Source: Streptomyces sp. H27-C3 (GTDB lineage: Bacteria > Actinomycetota > Actinomycetes > Streptomycetales > Streptomycetaceae). From it: DNA of 64,000 nucleotides. The stretch covers positions 1-64,000 of the forward strand of contig NZ_JASITA010000001.1 in the NCBI RefSeq assembly GCF_030063415.1. Direction: 5' to 3'. Below the pieces are notes generated by a model. That model worked only from the letters and a program-made list of their open reading frames with translations. It did not search any database and had not been told where the DNA came from. Made by a program: the position numbers and the translations under genes. Shown here in pieces: positions 25,244-34,300 of the stretch (the stretch's first letter is position 1; every line of letters starts with the position of its first letter).

Positions 25244-25564
25244 ATGACCATGCTCGGGGAGAACGAGTTGTGGCGAGGACAGTTCGCCTCTCGCATAGAA
25301 GAGCTCGCCGCGAGCAAGGCCGGCGGCGCCGCGAGCGGGGCGCTGAGGTCGACGCTGAACATGTCCCGCAGCGCCGAAGAAGAGCTGGCGGTCGACGACT
25401 TGTGCCACATCATCGAGTACTTCGGGCTGCCGCTCAGTCGCACTCAGTACGAGGCGCTGGCCGGGCTGGCCGACCGCGTGGGGATGCTCGACTCCCTCCA
25501 AGCCGCCCCACCGCTCCCCCGGAAAGGCGAGAGCGCGCCGGGGATGACGACGTCCGACCAGTAG
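25244..25564 (+). CDS. Hypothetical protein
   Basis: 106 residues starting MTMLGENELWRGQFASRIEE, mostly helical, with an SRSAEEELAVDDLCHIIEYF central helix and a Pro-rich end. AGGGGAG lies 7 bases before the ATG at 25244. It follows the PRC-barrel gene by 118 bases in the same direction and could be co-transcribed. I do not recognise a family; no signal peptide or transmembrane segment is visible. Confidence 0.55.
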   Translation: MTMLGENELWRGQFASRIEELAASKAGGAASGALRSTLNMSRSAEEELAVDDLCHIIEYFGLPLSRTQYEALAGLADRVGMLDSLQAAPPLPRKGESAPGMTTSDQ

Positions 25565-25989
25565 TGGACGCGGGCGCGCTGGAGGCTGGGACGAGCAGGA
25601 GATCCCGGCCCATCGGCACCGCTGATATCTCGACCCTCCCCAACGAGGACTGCTGCAGCCAGCTCGCCCCGCCCCGGGTCAGCACCAGCACCCGGGCCCG
25701 ACTGCCGCAGTTGCAGGCCGTGGAAAAGCGCCTCGACCTGGACGAGGTGACCGAAGCGCTGCTCGGTTCGGCCCACCCAGGGTGCTGACATCTGGGCAGG
25801 ACGAGGAGATACCGACACCGGCTGAAAGTCACCAGCCAACCGTCGGACGCCATCCAACGGAGCCGCCGGTGCCAGTCGGCCACCCCGGACGCTCGTAGGA
25901 AACCAACAGCGCGAGGGGGCACAGTCCGGGCCCCCTCACACCACCGGACTCGGTACGGCAGGACGGGGCTCGGCAAGCCCGCCCTCGGG
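25565..25989. other. Region without a recognised gene
   Basis: Open frames on both strands (for example ARLPQLQAVEKRLDLDEVTE on plus near 25700) have no family I can name. It separates the hypothetical gene from the dnaE2 fragment. Confidence 0.3.
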
Positions 25990-26175
25990 CCGGAACAGCC
26001 GCACCGGCGGAGGAGGCGCAATGGCCGCCACTGCCAGATCGACGCCGAAGACGGGCCGGACACCGCTCCCGGCGCCGGCCCGCACCGCACCGCACCGCAC
26101 CGCACCGGTGACCGTGCCCCGGTCAGTGAGCGCGAGCGCCGTCATACCGCGCCCAGCCGCCCTCCGTGCCCGGCG
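25990..26175 (-). pseudogene. Duplicated fragment of dnaE2 (N-terminal PHP region)
   Basis: The minus strand encodes MTALALTDRGTVTGAV and SGVRPVFGVDLAVAAIAPPP, nearly identical to residues 34-79 of the DnaE2 polymerase at 31298-34753 (MTTLALTDRDTVTGVV, SGVRPLFGVDLAVEAIAPPP). At DNA level the two copies (here and about 34500-34690) match at roughly nine positions in ten, with a CCGCA expansion at 26082-26105. No start, no upstream PHP motif and no downstream part exist. This is a dead partial copy; origin by duplication within this chromosome or by transfer cannot be separated. Confidence 0.8.
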
Positions 26176-26486
26176 ACCGCGTGCACCGCGTGCACCGCGT
26201 GCACCGCGACGAACATGGCGCCCGTGCCGATGGGCTCGTAGATCCCGGTGAGCGGGCCGGTGAGGAAGGTCGGGCTGAATGCCATCGACCTGGAGATCGG
26301 CGGACAGCGCCAGGCTGGCGCCACGCGACACCACTCCGGGACAACTTGGCGCCACAGCGCCGCCAGCTCGCAACACTCCTCTGAACTGCGACAAAGAGCC
26401 TATCCGTTGCCCCGGAACCCAACCGCGCGCCACATATCGCACCTTCAAGCTTGCCAATGGCGCCACAATGGTGCCACTATTGCGTC
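26176..26486. promoter_or_regulatory. Upstream region of the RHH regulator with repeated TGGCGCCAC
   Basis: Three copies of TGGCGCCAC (26316-26324, 26347-26355, 26458-26466) plus a variant TGGTGCCAC (26469-26477) lie upstream of the next gene. The last two are exact 11-base direct repeats apart from one base (AATGGCGCCAC, AATGGTGCCAC). The left part contains GTGCACCGC repeated in tandem near 26190-26216. Confidence 0.65.
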
Positions 26487-26487
26487 A
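26451..26487 (+). promoter_or_regulatory. Probable promoter for a leaderless mRNA
   Basis: TTGCCA (26451-26456) and CACTAT (26475-26480) are 18 bases apart, and the ATG of the RHH gene at 26487 is where transcription would start. There is no ribosome binding site before this ATG. The two AATGGYGCCAC repeats fill the spacer, so a bound repressor would block the promoter. Confidence 0.5.
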
Positions 26488-27005
26488 TGGACCTCACGCC
26501 GTACATCGAAACACTCCACAGGGAACTGGCGGTGGCCGCCGAAGCCGGGGGTGACGAAGCCCGCGAGCTCGCCGAGCGGCTGACCGCGCCGCTGGAGTCG
26601 GCGACCCGCCTGACCCTGCTCAATGTGCTGTCCGCCGCCATGGACGAGATCACCCGTGAACTCGCCCCCGGCTCGGTCGACGTACGGCTGCGTGGCCTCG
26701 ACCCCGACTTCGTGGTGGTGCTGCCGCAGCACGAGGACCGGACCGAACCGCTCGACGCACCGGCGCCCGCACCGGTCCCGGTCCCCGCCGACACGGACGA
26801 GGGCGGCACCGCCCGCGTCAATCTGCGCCTGCCCGCCCACCTCAAGACCCGCGCCGAGGAGGCGGCGGGCAGCGAGGGCCTGTCGGTCAACACCTGGCTC
26901 GTACGCGTCGTGTCGGCCGCGGTCGGCACGGGCGGCGCCGCCACCCCGCCGGCCCCCGCGAAGACCAGGACCATCGGCCAGAACTTCACGGGCTGGGTGC
27001 ATTAA
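26487..27005 (+). CDS. HicB-like/ribbon-helix-helix regulator
   Basis: 172 residues. The N-terminal part (MDLTPYIETLHRELAVAAEA, then LAERLTAPLESATRLTLLNV) is a helical domain typical of Streptomyces proteins annotated as HicB-family or Arc-type. Residues 110-145 form a ribbon-helix-helix (ARVNLRLPAHLKTRAEEAA, then GLSVNTWLVRVVSAAV). No HicA-type toxin gene is adjacent, so it is probably not a toxin-antitoxin unit. It is followed at 78 bases by DUF4097 and the ABC exporter genes, and likely represses its own operon through the repeats described upstream. Confidence 0.75.
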   Translation: MDLTPYIETLHRELAVAAEAGGDEARELAERLTAPLESATRLTLLNVLSAAMDEITRELAPGSVDVRLRGLDPDFVVVLPQHEDRTEPLDAPAPAPVPVPADTDEGGTARVNLRLPAHLKTRAEEAAGSEGLSVNTWLVRVVSAAVGTGGAATPPAPAKTRTIGQNFTGWVH

Positions 27006-27083
27006 CCAGCCCCGCACAACGACTTCACTCGCACCCGCCCCACCAGCGGGGACGCCACGAGCACCCAAGAGGACGGGACAGCC

Positions 27084-27929
27084 ATGCCTACTTTCGACAC
27101 TCCCCAGCCGATCTCGGTCAACGCCCGTGTGGACGCGGGATCCATCCAGTTCGCCGCGGCCGACCGCGCCGACACCGTCGTGGACGTCGCTCCCCGTGAC
27201 CCGAAGAAGGACCAGGACGTGCGGGCCGCCGAACAGACCGAGGTCACGTACGCGAGCGGCGTCCTGACCGTCCGGACGCCCAAGCAGCGCTACCCCCTCG
27301 GGCGCACCGGCACCGTCGACGTGACGGTCGAACTGCCCGCGGGCTCGCGCGTCGACATGACCGGCGCCTGGGCCCAGGTGCTCGGCGAGGGCCGACTCGG
27401 TGAAGTCCGCGTGAAGACCTCGTCCGGTGACGTCCGACTCGACACGACCGGACCGCTCCAGCTGACCGCCTCGCACGGCTCGATCGCCGTGGACCGGGTC
27501 GAGGGCCCCGCCGAGATCACCACCAGCTCCGGCAGCATTCGCGTCGGCACTGTCGACGGCACCGCCGTCCTGAAGAACTCGCACGGCACCACGACCGTCG
27601 GCACTGCGACCGGCGACCTGCGGGTCAGCGGCTCCAACGGCGACATCATCATCGAGCGCGCCGAGGGCTCGGTCGCCGCCACCACCGCCCACGGCACGCT
27701 GCGCGTCGCCGAAGTCGCCTGCGGCACCATCCAGTTGGAGACCAACTACGGAGCCATCGATGTCGGCATCCGCGAGGGCACCGCCGCCTGGCTCGACGTC
27801 AGCTCCGGCCGCGGGCAGGTGCGCAACACACTCACCGCCTCCGAGAGCCCGGAGAAGTCCGAGGACACCGTTGAGGTCCGCGCCCGTACTCGCTGGGGCA
27901 ACATCGACGTCCGCCGCGCCCGCGCCTGA
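27084..27929 (+). CDS. DUF4097 beta-strand repeat protein
   Basis: 281 residues of short repeated beta-strands in which T-x-S-G/H-G-x-I/L-x-V steps recur about every 20 residues (VKTSSGDVRLDTT, LTASHGSIAVDRV, ITTSSGSIRVGTV, LKNSHGTTTVGTA, VSGSNGDIIIERA, ATTAHGTLRVAEV), producing a right-handed beta-solenoid. No signal peptide or membrane segment, so it is cytoplasmic. DUF4097 proteins are found with small regulators and transporters in Gram-positive bacteria, but their role is unknown. It lies between the RHH gene and the ABC exporter in the same orientation. Confidence 0.9.
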   Translation: MPTFDTPQPISVNARVDAGSIQFAAADRADTVVDVAPRDPKKDQDVRAAEQTEVTYASGVLTVRTPKQRYPLGRTGTVDVTVELPAGSRVDMTGAWAQVLGEGRLGEVRVKTSSGDVRLDTTGPLQLTASHGSIAVDRVEGPAEITTSSGSIRVGTVDGTAVLKNSHGTTTVGTATGDLRVSGSNGDIIIERAEGSVAATTAHGTLRVAEVACGTIQLETNYGAIDVGIREGTAAWLDVSSGRGQVRNTLTASESPEKSEDTVEVRARTRWGNIDVRRARA

Positions 27930-27983
27930 GCCTTTTCACTCCATTCCAGTCTCTCCATTCCAGCCTTCGATCGGGAGGGCCCC

Positions 27984-28991
27984 ATGCCTTCATCTGTCAT
28001 GCCCACATCCAAAAGTGGCAACGGCCACCAGCCGCCCGCCGCCGTGTCCACCGTCGGTCTGCGCAAGTCCTACGGCGACAAGCTCGTCCTCGACGGCATC
28101 GATCTGCGCATCCCGGCCGGGTCCGTGTTCGCGCTGCTCGGGCCGAACGGCGCCGGCAAGACCACCGTCGTGAAGATCCTCTCCACCCTCATCACCGCCG
28201 ACCCCGGCTCCGGCGACATCCACGTCGGCGGCCACGACCTGGCCGCCGACCCGCAGGCCGTGCGGGCCGCGATCGGCGTGACCGGGCAGTTCTCCGCCAT
28301 CGACGGGCTGATCACCGGCGAGGAGAACATGCTCCTCATGGCCGACCTGCACCACCTGTCCAAGCGCGAGGGGCGGCGGGTCACCGCCGAGCTGCTGGAG
28401 CGCTTCGACCTCGTCGACGCCGCCAAGAAGCCCGCTCAGAGCTACTCCGGCGGCATGAAGCGCCGCCTCGACCTCGCTATGACCCTGGTCGGCAACCCGC
28501 GGATCATCTTCCTCGACGAGCCGACCACCGGCCTCGACCCGCGCAGCCGCCACAACATGTGGCAGATCATCCGCGAGCTCGTCACCGACGGCGTCACCGT
28601 CTTCCTCACCACCCAGTACCTGGAGGAGGCCGACGAACTCGCCGACCGCATCGCCGTGCTCAACGACGGCAAGATCGCCGCCCAGGGCACCGCCGAGGAG
28701 CTGAAGCGGCTCATCCCCGGCGGACACGTGCGGCTGCGGTTCGCCGAGCCGCAGGCGTACGAGCACGCGGCCGTCACCCTGCGCGAGATCACCCGGGACG
28801 ACGAATCGCTGTCCCTGAGCATCCCCAGCGACGGCAGCCAGCGCGAGCTGCGCTCGATCCTCGACTGGCTCGACTCGGCCGACATCGAGGCGGACGAACT
28901 GACCGTGCACACCCCCGACCTCGACGACGTCTTCTTCGCCCTGACCACCGCCACCAACGTCCCCAACCAGCCCAAGGAGAACGCCCGATGA
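27984..28991 (+). CDS. ABC transporter ATP-binding protein, DrrA type
   Basis: 335 residues with all nucleotide-binding motifs: Walker A LLGPNGAGKTT, Q-loop VTGQFSAID, signature YSGGMKRRLDLAM, Walker B IIFLDEPTTGLDPRSR and the H-loop region VFLTTQYLEEADEL (Gln in the switch position, as in many DrrA-type exporters). The C-terminal extension of about 80 residues ends with TVHTPDLDDVFFALTT, characteristic of daunorubicin-resistance-type ATPases. Its stop overlaps the permease start (ATGA), so the pair is translationally coupled. It drives export of an unknown hydrophobic compound. Confidence 0.93.
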   Translation: MPSSVMPTSKSGNGHQPPAAVSTVGLRKSYGDKLVLDGIDLRIPAGSVFALLGPNGAGKTTVVKILSTLITADPGSGDIHVGGHDLAADPQAVRAAIGVTGQFSAIDGLITGEENMLLMADLHHLSKREGRRVTAELLERFDLVDAAKKPAQSYSGGMKRRLDLAMTLVGNPRIIFLDEPTTGLDPRSRHNMWQIIRELVTDGVTVFLTTQYLEEADELADRIAVLNDGKIAAQGTAEELKRLIPGGHVRLRFAEPQAYEHAAVTLREITRDDESLSLSIPSDGSQRELRSILDWLDSADIEADELTVHTPDLDDVFFALTTATNVPNQPKENAR

Positions 28992-29779
28992 GCACCCTGT
29001 CCCTCGCCGTACGCGACTCGTCCACGATGCTGCGCCGCAACCTCCTGCACGCACGGCGCTACCCCTCGCTCACCCTGAACCTGCTGCTCACCCCGATCAT
29101 GCTGCTGCTGCTCTTCGTCTACATCTTCGGCGACGTGATGAGCGCGGGCATCGGCGGCGGCGGTGCGGACCGCTCCGAGTACATCGCCTATATCGTCCCG
29201 GGCATCCTGCTGATGACCATCGGCGGCACCGTGGTCGGGACCGCGGTCTCCGTCTCCAGCGACATGACCGAGGGCATCATCGCCCGCTTCCGCAGCATGG
29301 CCATCCACCGCGGCTCAGTGATCATCGGACACGTCGTCGGCAGCGTCCTGCAGTCGATCATGAGTGTGGTCCTCGTGGGCGCCGTGGCCGTCGCCATCGG
29401 CTTCCGCTCCACCGATGCCACCGTCCTTGAGTGGCTGGCGGCGTTCGGACTGCTCGTGCTCTTCGCCATGGCACTCACCTGGATCGCGGTCGGCATGGGC
29501 CTCATCAGCCCCAACGCCGAGGCCGCCAGCAACAACGCGCTGCCGATGATCCTGCTGCCGCTCTTCTCCAGCGCCTTCATCCCCGTCGAGACGATGCCGG
29601 GCTGGTTCCAGCCGATCGCCGAATACCAGCCCTTCACCCCGGCCATCGAAACCCTGCGCGGCCTGCTGCTCGGCACCGAGATCGGCAACAACGGGTGGCT
29701 CGCGGTCGCCTGGTGCCTGGGCCTCGCGGTGCTCGGCTACTTCTGGTCGACCTCGAAGTTCAGCCGCGACCCGAAGTAA
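28988..29779 (+). CDS. ABC transporter permease, DrrB/ABC-2 type
   Basis: 263 residues with about six transmembrane helices: LTPIMLLLLFVYIFGDVM, IVPGILLMTIGGTVVGTAV, VGSVLQSIMSVVLVGAVAVA, FGLLVLFAMALTWIAVGMG, MILLPLFSSAFIPVETMPGW and AWCLGLAVLGYFW. The conserved ABC-2 cytoplasmic loop GIIARFRSMAIHRGSVIIGH is present. It forms the membrane half of the exporter with the upstream ATPase. The operon also includes the DUF4097 and probably the RHH regulator genes. Confidence 0.93.
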   Translation: MSTLSLAVRDSSTMLRRNLLHARRYPSLTLNLLLTPIMLLLLFVYIFGDVMSAGIGGGGADRSEYIAYIVPGILLMTIGGTVVGTAVSVSSDMTEGIIARFRSMAIHRGSVIIGHVVGSVLQSIMSVVLVGAVAVAIGFRSTDATVLEWLAAFGLLVLFAMALTWIAVGMGLISPNAEAASNNALPMILLPLFSSAFIPVETMPGWFQPIAEYQPFTPAIETLRGLLLGTEIGNNGWLAVAWCLGLAVLGYFWSTSKFSRDPK

Positions 29780-29929
29780 CCGCCATGACAGCGCGGGCTG
29801 CCTCCCCCAGCTCGTCCCGCCCCAGGGCGGTGTACGCCGACACCGCGTCGGCCTACGCCGCCCTGTCCGCGTCCTCGGCCGCCCGTCGGGTCCGGGTCGC
29901 AGACGACGCGGCACGGACCACACGACCAG

Positions 29930-30166
29930 GGCAGCCTGAGACACTCCGACGGCACGCAGGCTGTGCTCGAACTCCCGGTCAAGCGCGTCGCGGACACCAC
30001 CATGATCGAGCCCGGCCGAGGCCAGAACCTGATAGGTGACGGCCTCCCGCTCGGCGGCGACCGACAGCAGGAGATGGTGTGCCTCGACCACCGCCGATCC
30101 GTCTTCGCGGGCTTCGTATGTCGCCCGCACCATGACCGCGTGCAGGTACTTGTCAAACGCGGTCAT
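29930..30166 (-). pseudogene. Clp N-domain-like protein, truncated
   Basis: From an ATG at 30166, preceded by GAGGAGG, the minus strand encodes TAFDKYLHAVMVRATYEARE, VVEAHHLLLSVAAEREAVTY, and LDREFEHSLRAVGVS. This is one Clp N-terminal (Clp_N) repeat of the kind used for substrate or adaptor binding, in small actinobacterial proteins without an ATPase domain. After about residue 80 the frame becomes Arg/Pro-rich without homology while staying open, so the second Clp_N repeat has been lost or frameshifted. The gene is 118 bases downstream of the imuB-like gene in the same direction. Confidence 0.6.
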
Positions 30167-30284
30167 CGCCACGCCTCCTCAGCTCGACTCCGGCCGCGAT
30201 GAGCCGCTTGGCGTGCTTCTTGGGACCGGAACCCCGGCCACCAGGTCGACGCCCTCCTGCGGCCCGGCGTCGACCGCGACAGCG

Positions 30285-31301
30285 TCAACTCGTGGTCAAG
30301 GGCCGGTCCTGATGGTGCTGGTCATTGGCCAGAGCGGCGGGATATACGGCTCTTGGACCGAAGCGGCGGCGGGCTCGGTCCGCAGCCGCTTCGGCGGTGC
30401 GGGCACGGTCGTCACGGGGGTCCAGGGAGAGTTGATGGTGAGCGTCGTCGGCCGACAGCAGATGGTCGGCGCGGACCACAAATGCTCGAACTCTTGCGCG
30501 CTGCAGCCCGAGGGCATACAGCAGGCCCAAGGCCGTCATGGCGAGGGCGGGCGAGTGGTTGGTGGATTCCGGCAGGGGACGCACGCGCGTGGTGGAACTG
30601 CGGTCGGCGTACCGCACCGTGAGAGTGAGCCGGCCGGTGATCTGGCTTTCACCACGCAGGCGTTGGCCGATCTGCTCGGCGAGTCCCAGGACGGCCCGGT
30701 GGTGCCGCGCCGGGTCGAGGCAGTCCTGGTCCAGTACGAGGTTGGCGACCAGGCGCGCTGCCGGTTCCAGCGGGGTGACCGGTCGGGGGTCCCGGCCCTG
30801 GGCACGTTCGGCCAGCAGCCGAGCGGGGCCGACGCCGAGGAAACGTTGCAGGGTCGCGGCGGGTACGTCGGCGACCTGGCCGATGGTGTGCAGGCCATAT
30901 CTGCCGAGCGTGGTCGCTGTGACGCGGCCGATCCCGGGCAGCGCGGTGACCGGTCGGGGGCGCAGCCAGCCGACGGCCTGTTCGGCGGGGACCCACGTGG
31001 CGCTTCCCGGCGCGGACGCGTCGGCCGCCATGGTGGCCAGCATACGGTTGGCCGCGAGCCCTGCGCTGCTTTCGATGCCGTACAGGCCCATCAGCCGTAG
31101 CTGCGCCAGCTGGACCAGGTCGTAGGGAGACAGGTCGAAGTACCTGAGCGCGGAGGTGAGGTCGAGTTGGACGGCTTCGGGCGAGACCGCCTGGGCATGG
31201 GGGGTGATGCCGGTCAGCAGGTCGATCGCGTCGGCGTACTGCTCTTCGTCCGGCACGGCGTGCAGGTGCAGGTGGGCGATGTGCCGTCGGTTCGTGGTCA
31301 T
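30285..31301 (-). CDS. imuB: ImuB-like Y-family polymerase homologue, catalytically inactive
   Basis: 338 residues. The palm start is IAHLHLHAVPDEEQYADAID instead of the D-x-D segment HVDMDAFFASVE of active Y-polymerases, and the second acidic motif SIDEA is VQLDLTSAL. The catalytic metal ligands are therefore absent, as in mycobacterial ImuB. The thumb helix-hairpin-helix (VTALPGIGRVTATTLGRYGL) and little-finger region (GRLTLTVRYADRSSTTRV) are present. The ATG overlaps the dnaE2 stop by four bases, giving tight coupling. It likely recruits DnaE2 to the sliding clamp for damage-induced mutagenesis. No ImuA' gene is next to it. Confidence 0.75.
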   Translation of the reverse strand: MTTNRRHIAHLHLHAVPDEEQYADAIDLLTGITPHAQAVSPEAVQLDLTSALRYFDLSPYDLVQLAQLRLMGLYGIESSAGLAANRMLATMAADASAPGSATWVPAEQAVGWLRPRPVTALPGIGRVTATTLGRYGLHTIGQVADVPAATLQRFLGVGPARLLAERAQGRDPRPVTPLEPAARLVANLVLDQDCLDPARHHRAVLGLAEQIGQRLRGESQITGRLTLTVRYADRSSTTRVRPLPESTNHSPALAMTALGLLYALGLQRARVRAFVVRADHLLSADDAHHQLSLDPRDDRARTAEAAADRARRRFGPRAVYPAALANDQHHQDRPLTTS

Positions 31302-34300
31302 CCCGCGCTCCCCGGGCTGGTGTGGCCCAGCTTCCTCAGGTCGGCCGAGCGGCTGCCGGCCGTTTGCAGGTCGGCGTAGGGATGCAGTCGGGCTCCTGTC
31401 GTGCTGTTGGGCAGAGTGCGATGCGGCTGCGCGGGGGTCGGGTGCGGATGACTGGCGCCGAGCAGGGCAAGGGCGGCTTCGGGGCCTTGGTCGCGGCGGG
31501 CGGCGGCGATCTCGTCCAGGTCCCAGGCCATGGTGCCGACGATGGTCCGGCGGGTGCCGCGCACCTGGACCGTGCCGCGGACCAGCAGCAGTCCGCTGTG
31601 GAAGACGGTGTGCGCGCAGGCCGGGTGGGAGTCTTCGAAGAAGGCCAGGTCGACCAAACCGGAGCCGTCCTCCAGGGTGACGAAGATGATGCGCTTGCCG
31701 CTGGCGATCGGCGGGGTCTGGGTGGAGGCCCGCACGCCGGCGACGAGGACCTGCTGACCTGTGCGGGCTCCGGCCAGGTGTACCGCGTCGGTTGCGCCGA
31801 TCTCCCGCAGCAGCCGGTGGTGATGCTCCATCAGGTGCTTGGAGATGTCGATGCCCAGAGTGTTCAGCTCCGCGTCCAGGGCTTCGCGTCCGGTCATCTC
31901 CGGCAGGCCGCTCGGCTCCGCTCCTCCGACGGCGTTCGTATCGATGGGCAGCTGTCCCTTGCTCGCGGACCGGGTGCGGGAGGCCCGGTGGAGTTCAGCG
32001 ATCTGCAGGAGCAGGTCGCGCCGTGTGAGACGCCCGTCATGGAGGGGACTCAGGGCGCCGATCTCGGCGAGGCGTTCGGCGACCGGCCTGGTGGGGCGGG
32101 CCCGCTGCCAGAAGTCCGACAGGGATCCGTACGGCTGGCCATCCTCGATCCGGGCGCACTCCTCCTCGCTGATGCCACGCACTGCGGACAGCGCGAGCCG
32201 CACGCCCCAGCGTTCTCCTTCGGCCCGCTCCACGGTGTGCTGCGCCTTGGAGCGGTTGACGTCGGCGGGCAGGACGGGGACGTCGCGTCGGCGGGCGTCG
32301 GAGACGAGGACGCGCTTGGGCCACATACCGGGGTCGTGTTCGAGGAGGCCGGCCAGCAGATGGGCCGGGTAGTGCGCCTTGAGCCAGGCGCTTTGCAGGG
32401 CCGGTACGGCGAAGGCGACCGCGTGGGCCCGGCAGAAGCCGTAGGCGCCGAAGGCCTCGACTGTCTTCCACACCTCGTCGCGGACCTCCGTGGTATAGCC
32501 GCGGGCGCGCGCCTCGCGATGGAACCAGTCCTTGATCCTGGGCAGCCGGTCCTTGTTCCCGAGTGCCCGCCGGGCGATCTCGGCCAGAGCACGGTCGCAG
32601 CCGGTCATGACGGACAGCGTCTCGATGATCTGTTCGTGCCAGATGGTCACGCCGTAGGTGTCGGCGAGTACGGGTTCGAGGTCCGGGTGGGCGTAGGAGG
32701 GCGTGCCGCCGTGGCGGGCGGCGATGTACCGCTCGGGCATTCCTCCGGCGACCGGGCCGGGGCGGAAGAGGCTGATGTCGGCGATGACGTCCTGCGGGTC
32801 GCGGGGCTGGAGCCGGGACAAAAGATCTTGCTGGCCGGGTGACTCCAACTGGAACAGGCCCAGCGTCTGACTCTCTTGGATGAGCTTGAAGGCGAAGACG
32901 TCGTCGAGTGGCACCTGCTGCGGGTTGTCCAGGTCGATGCGGTTGCCGGTCACCCGCTCGATCTCCGTGACGGCGTGGGCCATCGCGGACTGCATCCGTA
33001 CGCCCAGGACGTCCAGTTTGATGTTGCCCAGCGCCTCGATCTCCTCTTTTGCCGCCATTGCCATCGGGTAGTCGCCCTGAGGTGTGGGTTGCACCGGCAG
33101 CCGGTCCAGGAGGGTCGCGTCACTGATGACCAGTCCGCAGGGGTGCATGGCCATGCCGTGGACCAGCGCATCGAGGCCTTCCGCCAGCTCCCACAGTGGC
33201 CCGTACCGCTCCGCTTCGGCCGCCAGGGACCGCAGCTCGGGCAGTTCGGCGAGCGCGCCGGTGATGTCCGATGCCCGAAGGTGCGGGAAGCTCTTGGCGA
33301 TCCGGTCGACGTCCGCCGGCTCGATCCCCAGCGCGAGGCCGGTGTCCCGCAGAGCCCGGCGGGCTCGGTAGGTCTCGGGCATCGCGGTGACCGCGACCCG
33401 CTCCTTGCCGAACCGGTCGAAGATCGCGTCGTAGCACTCCAGTCTCCTGGCGGACTCCACGTCGATGTCGATGTCAGGAAGGGAGAGTCGTCGCACGCTC
33501 AGGAACCGTTCGAACAGCAAGTGGTGTTCGAGAGGGTTGGCCGTGGCGATGCCCAGTGCATGGCAGACCATTGACCCGGCGCCCGAGCCGCGGGCCGCGA
33601 CTCGGATGCCCAGTTCACGGATGTCGGCCACGACCTGTCCGACGGCGAGGAAGTACGGGTCGTACTTCAGCTGGGAAATCACAGCGAGCTCTGCGTCCAG
33701 CCGGTCGAGTGTGGCGCGGTCGCCGTCCAGGCCGCGCCGGACCAGGCCGGCCTCGCACTGCCGGCGCAGCGACCGCGCCGCGCCGTCCGCGCCGGGCTCG
33801 GCTCCGAGCACGGCCGGCTCCGGGAAGTGCGGCGTACCGAGGCCGAGGTCCGCCGCGGGATCGACGGTGCACGCCAACGCCGTGGCCGCGGTGTCCACCA
33901 GCAGGCGCTCGGCCCGCCGGGCATCCGCCCCGGCGCACTCCGCGATCCGCCGCGCGATGTCCGCCATCGACTTCTCGTCCTTGAGCCAGCGCTGCCCGCT
34001 GTCCAGACGGCGCCGGTCGATGGGCCGCAGAAACCGTGCGGCGTCCAGGACGTCGGCCAGCCGGTGCTGGTCCGGGTCGGCGTAGCGGACGGCGTTGGAG
34101 AACACGGCGGTGGTGTCAGTACGGTCGGCCAGTGCCAGGGTGCGGGCGGCGAGCCGCAGCGAGCCAGGCCCGGTGCCGGGCTGGTCGTGCCAGACCGTCT
34201 CCAGCCGGACCCCGTCGCCGAAGATCTCCCGCCATGGCGCAAGCAGCTTCGCCGCGACGTCCTCCCGGCCTGCCGCCAGCGCCCGCACCGGCTCCGAGAG

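Noticed and set aside
25444..25857. Minus-strand frame of 137 residues near the dnaE2 fragment
   Set aside because: Covers the end of a real plus-strand gene (25244-25564) and lacks recognisable motifs.
26188..26220. GTGCACCGC tandem repeats as a CRISPR-like array
   Set aside because: The units are 9 bases, directly adjacent and have no spacers; it is a simple repeat.
26487..27005. HicAB toxin-antitoxin system
   Set aside because: No HicA-type or other toxin gene is adjacent; the gene is followed by DUF4097 and transporter genes.
31322..32842. 506-residue plus-strand frame
   Set aside because: Antisense to dnaE2, which has full polymerase motifs; no independent start or homology.
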